The notes: generated by a model from the letters alone, not told the origin. A stretch of 64,000 bases of DNA from Plasticicumulans acidivorans (GCF_003182095.1 NZ_QGTJ01000010.1:81864-145863), one strand, 5' to 3'; positions 1 through 9,008 are shown, counted from the stretch's first letter. Numbers and translations are program-made.

Positions 1-466
1 GGCGGTAGTCGAGACGCAGCTTGCAGGTCGCGCCGATCGCCCGGCGCAGTTCGCCGAGGGCGATGCGCGCCTGCTCCGGCACGTGGAAGTCCGGCACGAT
101 CAGGGCGCTGCGTGTCAGCTGCGGGCGCAGCGCGACCGGCAGCGCCGCCTCGACCTTGGCCAGTGCGCGCTCGGCTGCCGCACCGAGCCCGGCGTCGGCC
201 CAGCTGCGCACCACCTGGGCACCGAGCAGCAGGGCTTCGAGTTCCTCCGGCGTGAACATCAGCGGCGGCACCTGATAACCGCGGCGCAGGCGGTAGCCGA
301 CGCCGGCGGCGCCGTCGACCGGTACGCCGCTGGCGACCAGGTCGGCGACATCGCGATAGATGGTGCGCTCGCAGACTTCGAGTTCGGCCGCCAGCGCCCG
401 GGCGGTGAGCACGCGGCCGCCGCCGAGCAGCAGCACCAGACGAAACAGGCGATCGGCGCGCCGCAT
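1..466 (-). CDS. YafY-type HTH/WYL transcriptional regulator, 3' part cut by window edge
   Basis: The first 155 codons of a transcription factor are present; the rest lies beyond position 1. The N-terminus (MRRADRLFRLVLLLGG, then LTARALAAELEVCERTIYRDV) is the winged helix-turn-helix of the HTH_11/DeoR-like class, followed by the linker typical of YafY proteins (GVGYRLRRGYQVPPLMFTPEE) and the start of the region that leads into a WYL ligand-sensing domain. The start ATG (464-466, read on the minus strand) has a GGAGG ribosome site just upstream. It diverges from a VOC gene at 598 across a 131-nt gap holding two similar inverted repeats, so self- and neighbour control is likely. The family is clear; the ligand is unknown. 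Confidence 0.85.
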   Translation of the reverse strand, partial: MRRADRLFRLVLLLGGGRVLTARALAAELEVCERTIYRDVADLVASGVPVDGAAGVGYRLRRGYQVPPLMFTPEELEALLLGAQVVRSWADAGLGAAAERALAKVEAALPVALRPQLTRSALIVPDFHVPEQARIALGELRRAIGATCKLRLDYR

Positions 467-477
467 CGGTGAGCCTC

Positions 478-495
478 CTGACAACAGGCTGTCAG
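478..495. promoter_or_regulatory. Operator-like dyad 1 for the YafY-type regulator
   Basis: A perfect inverted repeat CTGACA-N6-TGTCAG lies 12 nt upstream of the regulator's start codon, between it and the VOC gene. A second copy with one mismatch and the same N6 spacing lies at 532-549. YafY-type regulators commonly bind such dyads next to their own gene; that they bind here is inference. Confidence 0.55.
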
Positions 496-531
496 CATAG
501 CGCGGCGTGGCGGGGGGCTTCGGCAGGGCTG

Positions 532-549
532 CTGACAGTACGCTGGCAG
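532..549. promoter_or_regulatory. Operator-like dyad 2 for the YafY-type regulator
   Basis: The element is CTGACA-N6-TGGCAG, the same half-site spacing as 478-495 with one changed base. The two centres are 54 bp apart, about five helical turns, which would put two bound dimers on the same face of the DNA and allow both divergent promoters to be controlled together. Confidence 0.5.
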
Positions 550-597
550 CAGGCCCGCGGCAGGCTGTGCCCCGTCATTCACCACGAGGCAACGCCG

Positions 598-966
598 ATG
601 CAGAAAATCATCAACTGGTTCGAAATCCCGGTCGCCGATCTCGAAGCCGCTGCGACCTTCTATGAAACCGTGCTCGGCTGCACGCTCAAGCGCATGCAGT
701 CCAGCGGCATGACGCTCGCGGTCTTTCCGTATGAGTGCCCGGCCACCGGCGGCGCGCTGGTGCAGCAGGCCGATGCGCAGCCGGGTCACGGCGGCCCGCT
801 GCTCTACCTCGATGCCGGGCCGTCACTCGCTGCGGTGCTGGCGCGCGTCGAAGGCGCCGGCGGCCGCATCCTGACGCCGGCTACGCAGCTCGACGGCGAC
901 ATCGGCAGCATCGCCGTGATCGAGGATGTCGCCGGCCAGCGCATCGGCCTGCACGCCGCGCCTTAG
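598..966 (+). CDS. VOC-family (glyoxalase/bleomycin-resistance fold) protein
   Basis: A 122-residue protein with the compact beta-alpha-beta-beta-beta repeats of the vicinal oxygen chelate superfamily. The N-terminus (INWFEIPVADLEAAATFYET) and the C-terminal GSIAVIEDVAGQRIGLH are typical of small lactoylglutathione-lyase-like or PhnB-like members. I chose the ATG at 598 because the family begins with this motif; the longer reading frame upstream runs through the dyads. The protein divergently neighbours a YafY-type regulator, a common pairing for stress-related VOC proteins. Its substrate cannot be told from sequence. Its stop codon overlaps that of the convergent membrane gene by 4 nt (963-966). 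Confidence 0.85.
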   Translation: MQKIINWFEIPVADLEAAATFYETVLGCTLKRMQSSGMTLAVFPYECPATGGALVQQADAQPGHGGPLLYLDAGPSLAAVLARVEGAGGRILTPATQLDGDIGSIAVIEDVAGQRIGLHAAP

Positions 967-1970
967 CGGCCGGCGACGACGCTGAAATCCAGGCGGCCGA
1001 TGCGCTGGCCGCCGCGGGTCTCCAGCGTCACCGACCAGGGGCCGAGCGCATCGCTCGGGAAGGCGCTCTTGCGGCTCCAGGTGCGGTAGCGGCCGCGGCT
1101 GGTGCCTTCGAGCGTCAGCGCGATGCGATCGATGACCTGGCCGCGATGGCGCCAGACGTGCCAGATCGGCTCCTTGAGGCCGAGCGGCGCGTGCAGCGAG
1201 CTCCAGGCGTAGAGGCCGCGCTGCAGCTGCGCCGGTGTCACCGTGTCGAGCGGTGTGCCGGGCTCGCGGCCGTCGAGGGTGGCCGACAGCAGCGCGCGGT
1301 CGAGCCACAGCGTGACCGGCGGCACCCACGGCTGGGCGATCCATGCCAGCAGCACCAGCAGCACGGTGATCAGCGGCCGGCGCAGCGGGCGTGTGCTGCT
1401 GCGCTGGCGCAGCAGGCCCGGCAGTGCGGTCAGCGGGGCGATCAGCAGTGCCAGCGTGTAGCTGCTGGCGGTGTCGAGGTGGAACACGATCGGCGCGCAG
1501 GCGAGCGTCGCCAGCCCGGCAGCGAAAGCATGAAAGCACAGGTAGCGGCCGCGCCGGGCCCGCAGCTGGTGCTCGTAGAACGGATCGATGATCGTTGCCA
1601 GCCCAGCCAGTCCGACCGTGACGGTGAACAGCGCCTGCGGACTGCTCCAGTCGGTGGTGTGGCCGAGGAAGGGCAAGACGAAGAACAGGGTTTCCTGATG
1701 CACGGCCTGCGTCAGCCAGCAGGCGAGCCTCGCTGACAGGGGGTAGCCGCGCCAGCGCGCCAGTTGCGGCTCGACCAGCAGCCACAGCCAGCTCAGCAGC
1801 AGCAGGCCGGCGAGCAGCCCGGCGAGACGTTCCTTGCGCTCCACCAGCAGGAAGCTCCCCACACCGCTGGCGAAACTGACCAGCGGCCACCACGGCCGCA
1901 GCCGGGCGATCAGCGCCAGCAGTGCCGGCGGCGGCTGGCGGATGACGCCGGGCAGCAGGCCGGGACGCAT
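963..1970 (-). CDS. Integral membrane protein, DUF5924 with C-terminal DUF2914
   Basis: A 335-residue protein with about seven hydrophobic segments over the first 220 residues (for example VSFASGVGSFLLVERKERLAG, then GLLLLSWLWLLV), followed by a soluble C-terminal domain with the DUF2914 pattern: AWSSLHAPLGLKEPIWHVW, then TWSRKSAFP and GPWSVTLETRGGQRIG. I chose the ATG at 1970 because it overlaps the maf stop codon (ATGA), indicating coupled translation, and because upstream sequence is maf in another frame. The role is unknown; DUF2914 domains resemble carbohydrate-binding-like beta domains and sit in the periplasm in related proteins. It is probably co-transcribed with maf. Confidence 0.75.
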   Translation of the reverse strand: MRPGLLPGVIRQPPPALLALIARLRPWWPLVSFASGVGSFLLVERKERLAGLLAGLLLLSWLWLLVEPQLARWRGYPLSARLACWLTQAVHQETLFFVLPFLGHTTDWSSPQALFTVTVGLAGLATIIDPFYEHQLRARRGRYLCFHAFAAGLATLACAPIVFHLDTASSYTLALLIAPLTALPGLLRQRSSTRPLRRPLITVLLVLLAWIAQPWVPPVTLWLDRALLSATLDGREPGTPLDTVTPAQLQRGLYAWSSLHAPLGLKEPIWHVWRHRGQVIDRIALTLEGTSRGRYRTWSRKSAFPSDALGPWSVTLETRGGQRIGRLDFSVVAGR

Positions 1971-2569
1971 CAGAGCACGCTGACGCCTTCGGCTTCGAGC
2001 ATCGTCGTCAGGGCGATCAGCGGCAGGCCGATCAGCGCGTTGGGGTCGTCGCCTTCGAGGCGTTCGAACAGTGCGATACCGAGCCCTTCGGACTTGAAGC
2101 TGCCGGCGCAGTCGTAAGGCTGCTCGCGCTGCAGGTAGCGCTCGATCTGCTGTGGCAGCAGTGCGCGGAAATGCACACGCAGGCTGACCACTTCGAGTTG
2201 CGTGTTGCCGCTGTCGGCGTCGAACAGGCACAGGCTGGTGAGAAACTCGACGCTGCGGCCGCTGGCGCGCTGCAGCTGTTCGCGCGCGGCCGCGTGGGTG
2301 CCCGGTTTGCCGATGACTGCGTCGTCGAGTACGGCGATCTGGTCGGAGCCGATCACCAGCGCATGCGGCATGCGCTGCGCCACGACACTGGCTTTGGCGA
2401 GTGCCAGTCGCGCCACCAGTTCGCGTGGCGCTTCGCCGGGCAGCGGGGTTTCATCGACGCCCGGGCGGGCGCATTCGAACGGCAGTGCCAGCCGTTCGAG
2501 CAGCTGGCGCCGATAGGGCGAGGTCGAGGCGAGGACCAGTCGCCGGCCGTCAGACAACGAAGGGATCAT
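1970..2569 (-). CDS. maf: Maf/YceF nucleoside triphosphate pyrophosphatase
   Basis: A 199-residue house-cleaning enzyme of the Maf/HAM1 fold that hydrolyses non-canonical or modified nucleotides to monophosphates. The N-terminal signature LVLASTSPYRRQLLERLAL, the DETPLPGE loop, the VIGSDQIAV segment with the metal-binding Asp, the GKPG loop and AGSFKSEGLGI are present. Its place directly divergent from yceD-rpmF matches E. coli yceF, the m7GTP-specific branch, so this substrate is likely. I chose the ATG at 2569; the longer frame to 2647 lacks family similarity. It overlaps the next gene on its strand by one base. Confidence 0.92.
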   Translation of the reverse strand: MIPSLSDGRRLVLASTSPYRRQLLERLALPFECARPGVDETPLPGEAPRELVARLALAKASVVAQRMPHALVIGSDQIAVLDDAVIGKPGTHAAAREQLQRASGRSVEFLTSLCLFDADSGNTQLEVVSLRVHFRALLPQQIERYLQREQPYDCAGSFKSEGLGIALFERLEGDDPNALIGLPLIALTTMLEAEGVSVL

Positions 2570-2655
2570 GAGCTGGCTCCGGGGGCGCTCGGGCGGTTCG
2601 GGGGCGCACAGCGTAGGAAGTCGCCGGCATCGCTGCAATGTCGGCATTCTGAGCT

Positions 2656-2684
2656 TTGACTTGCTTTGGCGAACTCCTTAATAT
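2656..2684 (+). promoter_or_regulatory. Strong sigma70-type promoter of the yceD-rpmF-plsX-fab operon
   Basis: TTGACT at 2656-2661 and TAATAT at 2679-2684 are separated by exactly 17 nt, five of six matches to consensus in each box. Transcription would be expected to start near 2691, only about 4 nt before the ATG of yceD at 2695. Confidence 0.7.
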
Positions 2685-2694
2685 GCCGCGCCTT

Positions 2695-3234
2695 ATGCAT
2701 GCCAGACCCGCCGACAGATTCGATCCGTGGAAGCTTGCCGCCAGCGGCGAGCGCGTGGAAGGCAGTGTGCCGTTGGCGCAGCTCGGTCGTCTCACCGATC
2801 TGCTGCGCGAGACCGGTGGCGACGTGCGCTACCGGCTTCGCGGAGAGGTCGACGCCGAGGGGCGCAAGTTCCTGAGTGTTGATATCTCGGCTGATGTAGT
2901 GCTGGCCTGCCAGCGCTGCTTCGGGCCTCTGCTACTGCCGCTGCACTGCACGGTAGCGCTGGCACCGGTCGCGAGCGAAGCTCAGGCGGCACAGGTGCCG
3001 GAACACTATGAACCGGTGCTGGCCGGCGAGGAAGGTATCGCGATCAGCGAGGTGATCGAGGACGAACTGCTCCTCGCACTGCCGCTGGTGGCGATGCATG
3101 AAAATTTGCGTGAATGCGAAGCCAATGGCTTCGCCTTGCCGAAAACTGGCGCGGAGCCCGTTGCAGCGAAGGAAGAACCACAGCCTTTCGCGGCGCTCGC
3201 GGCGCTGTTGAAGAAATCGAGAGATCAGGAGTAA
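2695..3234 (+). CDS. yceD: YceD family protein (DUF177), 23S rRNA accumulation protein
   Basis: A 179-residue DUF177 protein. The family is tied to 23S rRNA accumulation and almost always precedes rpmF, as here (3-nt gap). Visible marks are the ACQRCFGPLLLPL motif near residue 62, EGIAISEVIEDELLLALPL, and the C-terminal PFAALAALLKK. The longer frame begins at 2656, but the family begins around RFDPWKLAASGERVEG, so I chose the ATG at 2695. No Shine-Dalgarno is possible if transcription starts at the predicted site near 2691, so the message may be leaderless. Confidence 0.88.
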   Translation: MHARPADRFDPWKLAASGERVEGSVPLAQLGRLTDLLRETGGDVRYRLRGEVDAEGRKFLSVDISADVVLACQRCFGPLLLPLHCTVALAPVASEAQAAQVPEHYEPVLAGEEGIAISEVIEDELLLALPLVAMHENLRECEANGFALPKTGAEPVAAKEEPQPFAALAALLKKSRDQE

Positions 3235-3237
3235 GCC

Positions 3238-3420
3238 ATGGCCGTTCAGCAGAACCGCAAGTCCCGTGCCCGTCGTGACATGCGTCGTTCCCACGATCAT
3301 CTGAGCAGCAGCGCGCTGTCGGTCGACAAGACCAGCGGCGAGACCCATCTGCGCCACCACGTCACGCCGGACGGTTTCTACCGCGGCCGCCGCGTGATCG
3401 CCGCCAAGACCGAAGAGTGA
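3238..3420 (+). CDS. rpmF: 50S ribosomal protein L32
   Basis: A 60-residue basic protein starting [20 protein letters not shown], the standard bacterial L32 beginning, with the usual length. It is a large-subunit protein. It follows yceD after 3 nt with AGGAG overlapping the yceD stop region (3227-3236), and precedes plsX, the arrangement that links ribosome and lipid synthesis in Proteobacteria. The Cys zinc ribbon found in some L32 proteins is absent, so this is the zinc-independent form common in gammaproteobacteria. Confidence 0.96.
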   Translation: MAVQQNRKSRARRDMRRSHDHLSSSALSVDKTSGETHLRHHVTPDGFYRGRRVIAAKTEE

Positions 3421-3461
3421 TCCTCAGCGGTCCGCGCGACCGGCTGATCCTGCCGATCAAG

Positions 3462-3490
3462 CGCCTCCCTTGCGGAGGCGTCATTGTTCT
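3462..3490 (+). terminator. Hairpin between rpmF and plsX, possible partial terminator
   Basis: CGCCTCC (3462-3468) and GGAGGCG (3474-3480) form a 7-bp stem with a 5-nt loop, followed by the T-rich TCATTGTTCT. The tail is weak and the operon continues, so read-through or an mRNA-processing role is more likely than full termination. Confidence 0.35.
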
Positions 3491-3521
3491 CGCCAACCTT
3501 TAAAAGTCGACGGTAAACCGA

Positions 3522-4550
3522 ATGACGAGACCGCTGACCATCGCGCTCGATGCGATGGGTGGGGATATCGGTCCGGATGTCGTCGTCCCCGCTGCCCTGC
3601 GCATGCTGGAGCGGCGTGCCGATCTCTCGCTGATCCTGGTGGGGCGCGAAGACGTGCTGGCCGCGAAGCTGGCAGCGCTCGGCGCCAGCGGGCGTGCCGG
3701 TATCGTGATTCGCCATGCGACGCAGGTCGTCGACATGGACGAACCGCCGGCCAGTGCCCTGCGCAACAAAAAAGATTCTTCGATGCGGGTGGCCATCAAC
3801 CTCGTCAAGAGCGGCGAGGCGGATGCCTGCGTCAGTGCCGGTAACACCGGCGCGCTGATGGCGACGGCGCGCTTCGTGCTGAAGACGCTGCCGGGCATCG
3901 ATCGCCCGGCGATCTGCACGACGCTGCCGTCGGTGCATGGCAGCACGCACATGCTCGACCTCGGTGCCAATTCCGACTGCCGTGCCGCGCATCTGCTGCA
4001 GTTCGCCGTCATGGGCGCCGAGCTGGTGCGCGCCGTCGACGGCATCGAGCGCCCGCGCGTCGGGCTGCTCAATATCGGTTCGGAAGAAATCAAGGGCAAT
4101 GATCTGGTCAAAGAGGCGCATACCCTGCTTTCGAAGACCGATTTGAACTATATCGGATATGTCGAGGGCGACGGCATCTACCTCAGTCCGGTGGAAGTGG
4201 TCGTCTGTGACGGTTTTGTCGGCAATGTCTCGCTGAAGACCAGTGAGGGCGTGGCCAAACTGATCAAGCATTACATGAGCGAAGAGTTTCGCCGCAATCT
4301 GCTGACGCGGCTCGCCGGACTGATCGCGCTGCCGATCCTGCGCGCGTTCTCGCAGCGCATCGATCCGCGGCGCTATAACGGTGCCAGCCTGCTCGGCCTC
4401 AATGGCATCGTCATCAAGAGTCATGGGGGGGCCGACGTGCTGGCTTTCGAGAACGCGATCCGTATTGCCACGATCGAGGTGGAAAAGAACGTGCCTCAGC
4501 TGATCAGCCGTCGTCTGTCCAGTCTGCTTGAGCAGAGGCTGGCTTCGTGA
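3522..4550 (+). CDS. plsX: Phosphate acyltransferase PlsX
   Basis: A 342-residue enzyme converting acyl-ACP and phosphate to acyl-phosphate, the acyl donor for PlsY in phospholipid synthesis. The N-terminus [20 protein letters not shown], the GAVMATARF-like segment [16 protein letters not shown], and [21 protein letters not shown] with [13 protein letters not shown] are diagnostic. It sits between rpmF and fabH as in E. coli. The stop codon overlaps the fabH GTG start (GTGA), implying translational coupling. Confidence 0.96.
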   Translation: MTRPLTIALDAMGGDIGPDVVVPAALRMLERRADLSLILVGREDVLAAKLAALGASGRAGIVIRHATQVVDMDEPPASALRNKKDSSMRVAINLVKSGEADACVSAGNTGALMATARFVLKTLPGIDRPAICTTLPSVHGSTHMLDLGANSDCRAAHLLQFAVMGAELVRAVDGIERPRVGLLNIGSEEIKGNDLVKEAHTLLSKTDLNYIGYVEGDGIYLSPVEVVVCDGFVGNVSLKTSEGVAKLIKHYMSEEFRRNLLTRLAGLIALPILRAFSQRIDPRRYNGASLLGLNGIVIKSHGGADVLAFENAIRIATIEVEKNVPQLISRRLSSLLEQRLAS

Positions 4551-5515
4551 GTTTCGCGCGCATCACCGGGACCGGCGGTTACCTGCCGGCAAAAGTGCTC
4601 ACCAATGACGATCTCTCGCGCATGGTCGAGACCAGCGACGAGTGGATCGTCGAGCGCACCGGCGTGCGCCAGCGTCATATCGCTGCGCCCGATGAAACGA
4701 CGTCCGATCTTGCCGAGCATGCCGCGCGGCGGGCGATCGAAATGGCGGATCTCGATCCGGCCACGCTCGATCTGATCATCGTCGCTACGACCACACCCGA
4801 TCATGTTTTTCCGAGCGTTGCCACGCAGCTGCAGGCGCGCCTCGGTGCTTTCGGCTGTCCGGCCTTCGATGTGCAGGCGGTGTGTGCGGGTTTCGTCTAT
4901 GCGCTGTCGGTAGCCGACCAGTTCATGCGTACCGGTATGGCCAAGCGTGCTTTGGTCGTCGGTGCCGAGACCTTCTCGCGCATTCTCGACTATACCGATC
5001 GCGGCACCTGCATCCTGTTTGGCGACGGTGCTGGTGCGGTGGTGCTGGAGGCAGCTGAAGAGCCGGGCATTCTGTCGACGCGCATCCATGCGGATGGTCG
5101 CTACAAAGAGTTGCTGTGGGTGCCCAACGGTGTTTCGACGGGCTATGACCAGACCCGACAGAATCGCGCCTTCGTCGAAATGCGCGGTAACGAAGTCTTC
5201 CGCGTCGCCGTCAACACGCTGGGCCGTATCGCCGCCGAAGCGCTCGCGCTCGAAGGCATTGCACCGGAGAGCGTCGACTGGCTGATTCCGCATCAGGCGA
5301 ACATCCGCATCATCCAGGCGACGGCGCGCAAGCTCGGCGTGCCGATGGAGCGCGTCATTCTCACCGTGGCTGAGCATGGCAATACGTCGGCAGCGTCGGT
5401 GCCGCTGGCGCTTGATGTTGGCGTGCGCGATGGTCGTATCCGCCGCGGGCAGCTGCTGCTGCTGGAAGCTTTCGGCGGTGGTTTCACCTGGGGATCGGCA
5501 CTGGTGAGGTTCTGA
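4547..5515 (+). CDS. fabH: Beta-ketoacyl-ACP synthase III
   Basis: A 322-residue condensing enzyme that starts fatty acid synthesis from acetyl-CoA and malonyl-ACP. The catalytic triad is visible: Cys113 in AVCAGF, His in the [10 protein letters not shown] motif and Asn in [10 protein letters not shown]. The C-terminal [14 protein letters not shown] is standard. It starts at GTG 4547, overlapping the plsX stop; there is no better ATG nearby, and the first residues ([22 protein letters not shown]) match the family. Confidence 0.96.
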   Translation: MSFARITGTGGYLPAKVLTNDDLSRMVETSDEWIVERTGVRQRHIAAPDETTSDLAEHAARRAIEMADLDPATLDLIIVATTTPDHVFPSVATQLQARLGAFGCPAFDVQAVCAGFVYALSVADQFMRTGMAKRALVVGAETFSRILDYTDRGTCILFGDGAGAVVLEAAEEPGILSTRIHADGRYKELLWVPNGVSTGYDQTRQNRAFVEMRGNEVFRVAVNTLGRIAAEALALEGIAPESVDWLIPHQANIRIIQATARKLGVPMERVILTVAEHGNTSAASVPLALDVGVRDGRIRRGQLLLLEAFGGGFTWGSALVRF

Positions 5516-5589
5516 ACGCAACCCTCGCTTGGGCAGTGTCCAGCGGGCGTGTGCACGGTTTCCGTCACGATGACATGAGCGGAGGAGCG

Positions 5590-6540
5590 ATGAATCGAGT
5601 CCTGGGTAGCCTTGCCTTTGTCTTTCCGGGGCAGGGTTCGCAGTCGGTTGGCATGCTCGCCGATGCAGCCGAGCGTCCCGAAGTGCGCGAGACCTTCACC
5701 GAGGCGTCTGCGGCACTCGGCTTTGATCTGTGGGCGCTGGTGCAGGGCGGTCCCGATACCGAGCTCAACCAGACACAGAACACGCAGCCGGCGATGCTGG
5801 CGGCCAGCATCGCGCTGTGGCGCGTCTGGCTGGCTGAAGGTGGTGCGCGGCCAGGCATGGTCGCGGGTCACAGCCTCGGCGAATACACCGCACTGGTGGT
5901 GGCTGGCAGCCTCGATTTTACCGATGCAGTCCGTCTGGTGGCCGAGCGCGGTCGCTTGATGCAGAGCGCTGTGCCGGTCGGCGAAGGTGCAATGGCGGCG
6001 ATCCTCGGTCTCGATGACGAGACGGTGCGCTCGGTCTGTGCCGAGGCGGCGCAGAGCGAGGTCGTCGAGGCCGTCAACTTCAACGCGCCGGGTCAGGTGG
6101 TGATTGCCGGTGCGACGGCGGCGGTCAACCGTGCCTGCGAACTGCTCAAGGCGCGCGGCGCGAAGCGTGCGCTGCCGCTGCCGGTCAGCGTGCCCTCACA
6201 CTGCGCGCTGATGCGCCCGGCAGCCGAGCGGCTGGCGGAGCATCTCGCCGCCGTCAGCATCCGCACGCCGGAGATCCGCGTGCTGCACAACGTCGATGTC
6301 GCCAGTCACACCGATCCCGAAGAAATTCGTACCGCTCTGGTGCAGCAACTCTACAGTCCGGTGCGCTGGGTCGAGACCGTCGCCGCGATGGTCGCGGCCG
6401 GAATCGCCACCACTGTCGAGTGCGGTCCTGGCAAGGTGCTGGCCGGTCTGAACAAGCGCATCGTCAAGGGCTTGAGCGTGCTGCCGGTTGCCGATCTCGC
6501 CGGCCTGCAGAGCGCCATCACCGATTTCAAGGGAGCTTGA
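5590..6540 (+). CDS. fabD: Malonyl-CoA:ACP transacylase
   Basis: A 316-residue enzyme loading malonate on acyl carrier protein. The N-terminal FVFPGQGSQ loop, the nucleophile Ser95 in GHSLGEY, the GAMAAILGL segment and the catalytic His in VPSHCALM are present. I chose the ATG at 5590 because a GGAGGAG ribosome site lies 4 nt before it; the reading frame extends to 5536 without family similarity. It lies 74 nt after fabH and 2 nt before fabG. Confidence 0.96.
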   Translation: MNRVLGSLAFVFPGQGSQSVGMLADAAERPEVRETFTEASAALGFDLWALVQGGPDTELNQTQNTQPAMLAASIALWRVWLAEGGARPGMVAGHSLGEYTALVVAGSLDFTDAVRLVAERGRLMQSAVPVGEGAMAAILGLDDETVRSVCAEAAQSEVVEAVNFNAPGQVVIAGATAAVNRACELLKARGAKRALPLPVSVPSHCALMRPAAERLAEHLAAVSIRTPEIRVLHNVDVASHTDPEEIRTALVQQLYSPVRWVETVAAMVAAGIATTVECGPGKVLAGLNKRIVKGLSVLPVADLAGLQSAITDFKGA

Positions 6541-6542
6541 AG

Positions 6543-7286
6543 ATGAACCTCGAACAGCAGATCGCCCTCGTCACCGGCGCCAGTCGTGGCATCGGCCGTG
6601 CGATCGCCCTCGAACTGGGGCGGCTCGGAGCGACGGTCGTCGGTACGGCGACCAGTGAGACCGGTGCCCAGGCCATCAGCGCCTATCTGGCCGAGGCTGG
6701 CGCGAAAGGTTGCGGCATGGTGCTCAACGTCACCGATCCGGTTTCGATCGAGGCGGTGGTGAAAGCGGTTGGCAGCGATTTCGGCGCACCGACGATCCTC
6801 GTCAACAACGCCGGTATCACCCGCGACAATCTGCTGATGCGCATGAAGGACGAGGAGTGGGACGAGATCATCACCACCAATCTGAGCTCGGTCTATCGCC
6901 TGTCGAAGGCGGTGATCCGCGGCATGATGAAAGCCCGTCAGGGACGCATCATCACCGTTGGCTCGGTGGTTGGCAGCACCGGCAACCCGGGGCAGACCAA
7001 TTACGCAGCGGCCAAGGCCGGTCTGCTGGGCTTTACCAAGTCGCTCGCCCGGGAAATCGGCTCGCGCGGCATCACCGTCAACGCTGTGGCCCCGGGCTTC
7101 ATCGATACCGATATGACGCGCGCGCTGCCGGCAGAGCAGCGTGAAGCGCTGGTGCGCAGCATCCCGCTGGAGCGGCTCGGTGCACCGGAGGACATCGCCC
7201 ATGCGGTTGCCTTCCTGGCGTCACCACAGGCGGCTTACATCACTGGGGAAACGCTGCACGTCAACGGCGGCATGTACATGCCGTAA
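6543..7286 (+). CDS. fabG: 3-oxoacyl-ACP reductase
   Basis: A 247-residue NADPH-dependent short-chain dehydrogenase that reduces beta-ketoacyl-ACP. It shows the TGASRGIGRAIA cofactor loop, the NNAGITRDNLLMRM segment, and the Ser-Tyr-Lys set in SVVGSTGNPGQTNYAAAKAG. The C-terminus GETLHVNGGMYM is typical. The ATG at 6543 follows fabD by 2 nt with GGGAG overlapping the fabD end. Confidence 0.96.
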   Translation: MNLEQQIALVTGASRGIGRAIALELGRLGATVVGTATSETGAQAISAYLAEAGAKGCGMVLNVTDPVSIEAVVKAVGSDFGAPTILVNNAGITRDNLLMRMKDEEWDEIITTNLSSVYRLSKAVIRGMMKARQGRIITVGSVVGSTGNPGQTNYAAAKAGLLGFTKSLAREIGSRGITVNAVAPGFIDTDMTRALPAEQREALVRSIPLERLGAPEDIAHAVAFLASPQAAYITGETLHVNGGMYMP

Positions 7287-7289
7287 GCA

Positions 7290-7311
7290 CCTGCTGCAAG
7301 CTTGCGGCAGG
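7290..7311 (+). terminator. Palindromic hairpin between fabG and acpP
   Basis: CCTGC-T-GCAAGCTTGC-G-GCAGG is a near-perfect 22-nt palindrome directly after the fabG stop. T-rich stretches follow only further downstream (from 7324). It may be a partial terminator or a processing site that lets the very abundant acpP message be set apart from the upstream operon. Confidence 0.35.
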
Positions 7312-7439
7312 GAGTTAATTGCTGGTTTTTGGGCGCTTTTTCCAGTCGTGAGCGAGCTTGTTCGCGGTGGATCAGGCATTTTGTTTTACATACAATACCG
7401 GCGGCAATTGCCCCGATACATATCGTTGCGAGGATTCCA

Positions 7440-7676
7440 ATGAGCAGCATTGAAGAGCGCGTCAAGAAGATCATCATTGAGCAGCTCGGTGTCACCGAGG
7501 CGCAGGTCACCAACGACGCATCTTTCGTCGATGATCTCGGCGCCGACTCTCTGGATACCGTCGAACTGGTCATGGCGCTCGAAGAAGAATTCGAGTGCGA
7601 GATCCCCGACGAGGATGCCGAGAAGATCACCACCGTTCAGGGCGCCATCGATTACGTGACCGCGCACCTCGGCTGA
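7440..7676 (+). CDS. acpP: Acyl carrier protein
   Basis: A 78-residue acidic protein carrying growing acyl chains. Ser37 in [13 protein letters not shown] is the 4'-phosphopantetheine site, and the helix II-III region ([20 protein letters not shown]) is standard. I chose the ATG at 7440, which has an AGGA site 5 nt upstream; the frame extends upstream to 7302 without similarity. The 153-nt gap in front holds a hairpin and an AT-rich stretch with a TACAAT hexamer near 7392 that could be a separate acpP promoter, though no good -35 box is visible. Confidence 0.97.
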   Translation: MSSIEERVKKIIIEQLGVTEAQVTNDASFVDDLGADSLDTVELVMALEEEFECEIPDEDAEKITTVQGAIDYVTAHLG

Positions 7677-7766
7677 TCACGGGTTTCGTCGTGTACCGGC
7701 GCCGCGCGCCGCGTCGAACGCGGCTGCGCAGCGGCGTCCAGTGCGCGCTGTAAAGAGGACTGCCTT

Positions 7767-9008
7767 TTGGGCAAAAGACGTGTCGTCGTGACTGGTCTCG
7801 GCATCGTGTCCCCGGTGGGTAACAGTGTGGCCGCAGCCTGGGATACGATTCTTGCCGGGTGCAGTGGCATCGCCCCGATCACCCACTTCGATGTCAGTGC
7901 GTTTTCCGTGCGCTTCGGCGGCTCGGTGCGTGACTTCGACATCGAGCGCTACATGCCGGCGAAAGAGGCGAAAAAAATGGATGTCTTCATCCATTACGCC
8001 ATCGCTGCCGCCGTCGATGCCTTCCGTGATTCCGGTCTGGAAGTGACCGAGGCCAATGCCGATCGCATCGGTGTGTCGGTCGGCTCCGGTATCGGTGGTC
8101 TGCCGGGCATCGAGGAAGCGCATTCGGGCTACATGAAGAGCGGGCCGCGCAAGATTTCGCCGTTCTTCGTGCCGCGTAACATCATCAACATGGCTTCGGG
8201 CCAGATTTCGATCCTGCTCGGCATGAAAGGGCCGAACTATGCGATCGTCACCGCCTGCAGCACCGGTACGCACTGTATCGGCGATGCCGCCCGCATGATC
8301 GCCTATGGCGATGCCGATGCGATGCTGGCCGGCGGTGCTGAAATGGCGACCTGTCCGACCGGGCTCGGTGGCTTCGCGGCGATGCGTGCTCTGTCGCAGC
8401 GCAACGACGATCCGCAGCACGCCAGCCGGCCGTGGGATCGTGACCGTGACGGTTTCGTGCTCGCCGATGGCGCCGGTGTGCTGATGCTCGAAGAGTACGA
8501 GCACGCGCTGGCACGCGGTGCGCGGATCTATGCGGAGCTGGTCGGCTTCGGCATGACTGCCGATGCCTATCACATGACTTCGCCAGCTGAGGACGGCGAC
8601 GGTGCGCGCCGCTGCATGCTCAAGGCGCTGCGCGATGCCGGCCTCAACGCCGAACAGATCGATTACATCAATGCGCACGGCACCTCGACGCCGGCTGGTG
8701 ATGGCATCGAATCGCGGGCGATCAAGCAGGCGCTCGGTGACTATGCCTACAAGGTGGCGGTCAGTTCGACCAAATCGATGACCGGGCATCTGCTCGGCGC
8801 CGCCGGTGGTGTCGAAGCCGTGTTTTCGGTGCTGGCGATTCGCGATCAGGTCGCACCGCCGACGATCAACCTCGATAACCCGAGCGAGGGCTGCGATCTC
8901 GATTACGTGCCGCACACGGCGCGTTCGATGAAGATCGATGTCGTCATGTCGAACTCGTTCGGCTTTGGCGGCACCAACGGTACGCTGGTGTTCCGCAAGC
9001 TGGCGTGA
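7767..9008 (+). CDS. fabF: Beta-ketoacyl-ACP synthase II, TTG start
   Basis: A 413-residue condensing enzyme that elongates acyl-ACP. The nucleophile Cys164 lies in [12 protein letters not shown], and the two histidines lie in [12 protein letters not shown] and [15 protein letters not shown] accept the TTG at 7767: translation from it gives [18 protein letters not shown], which aligns with the usual FabF start, and AAAGAGGA lies about 8 nt upstream, while no ATG or GTG fits. The rare start codon may keep FabF low relative to AcpP. Confidence 0.95.
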   Translation: MGKRRVVVTGLGIVSPVGNSVAAAWDTILAGCSGIAPITHFDVSAFSVRFGGSVRDFDIERYMPAKEAKKMDVFIHYAIAAAVDAFRDSGLEVTEANADRIGVSVGSGIGGLPGIEEAHSGYMKSGPRKISPFFVPRNIINMASGQISILLGMKGPNYAIVTACSTGTHCIGDAARMIAYGDADAMLAGGAEMATCPTGLGGFAAMRALSQRNDDPQHASRPWDRDRDGFVLADGAGVLMLEEYEHALARGARIYAELVGFGMTADAYHMTSPAEDGDGARRCMLKALRDAGLNAEQIDYINAHGTSTPAGDGIESRAIKQALGDYAYKVAVSSTKSMTGHLLGAAGGVEAVFSVLAIRDQVAPPTINLDNPSEGCDLDYVPHTARSMKIDVVMSNSFGFGGTNGTLVFRKLA

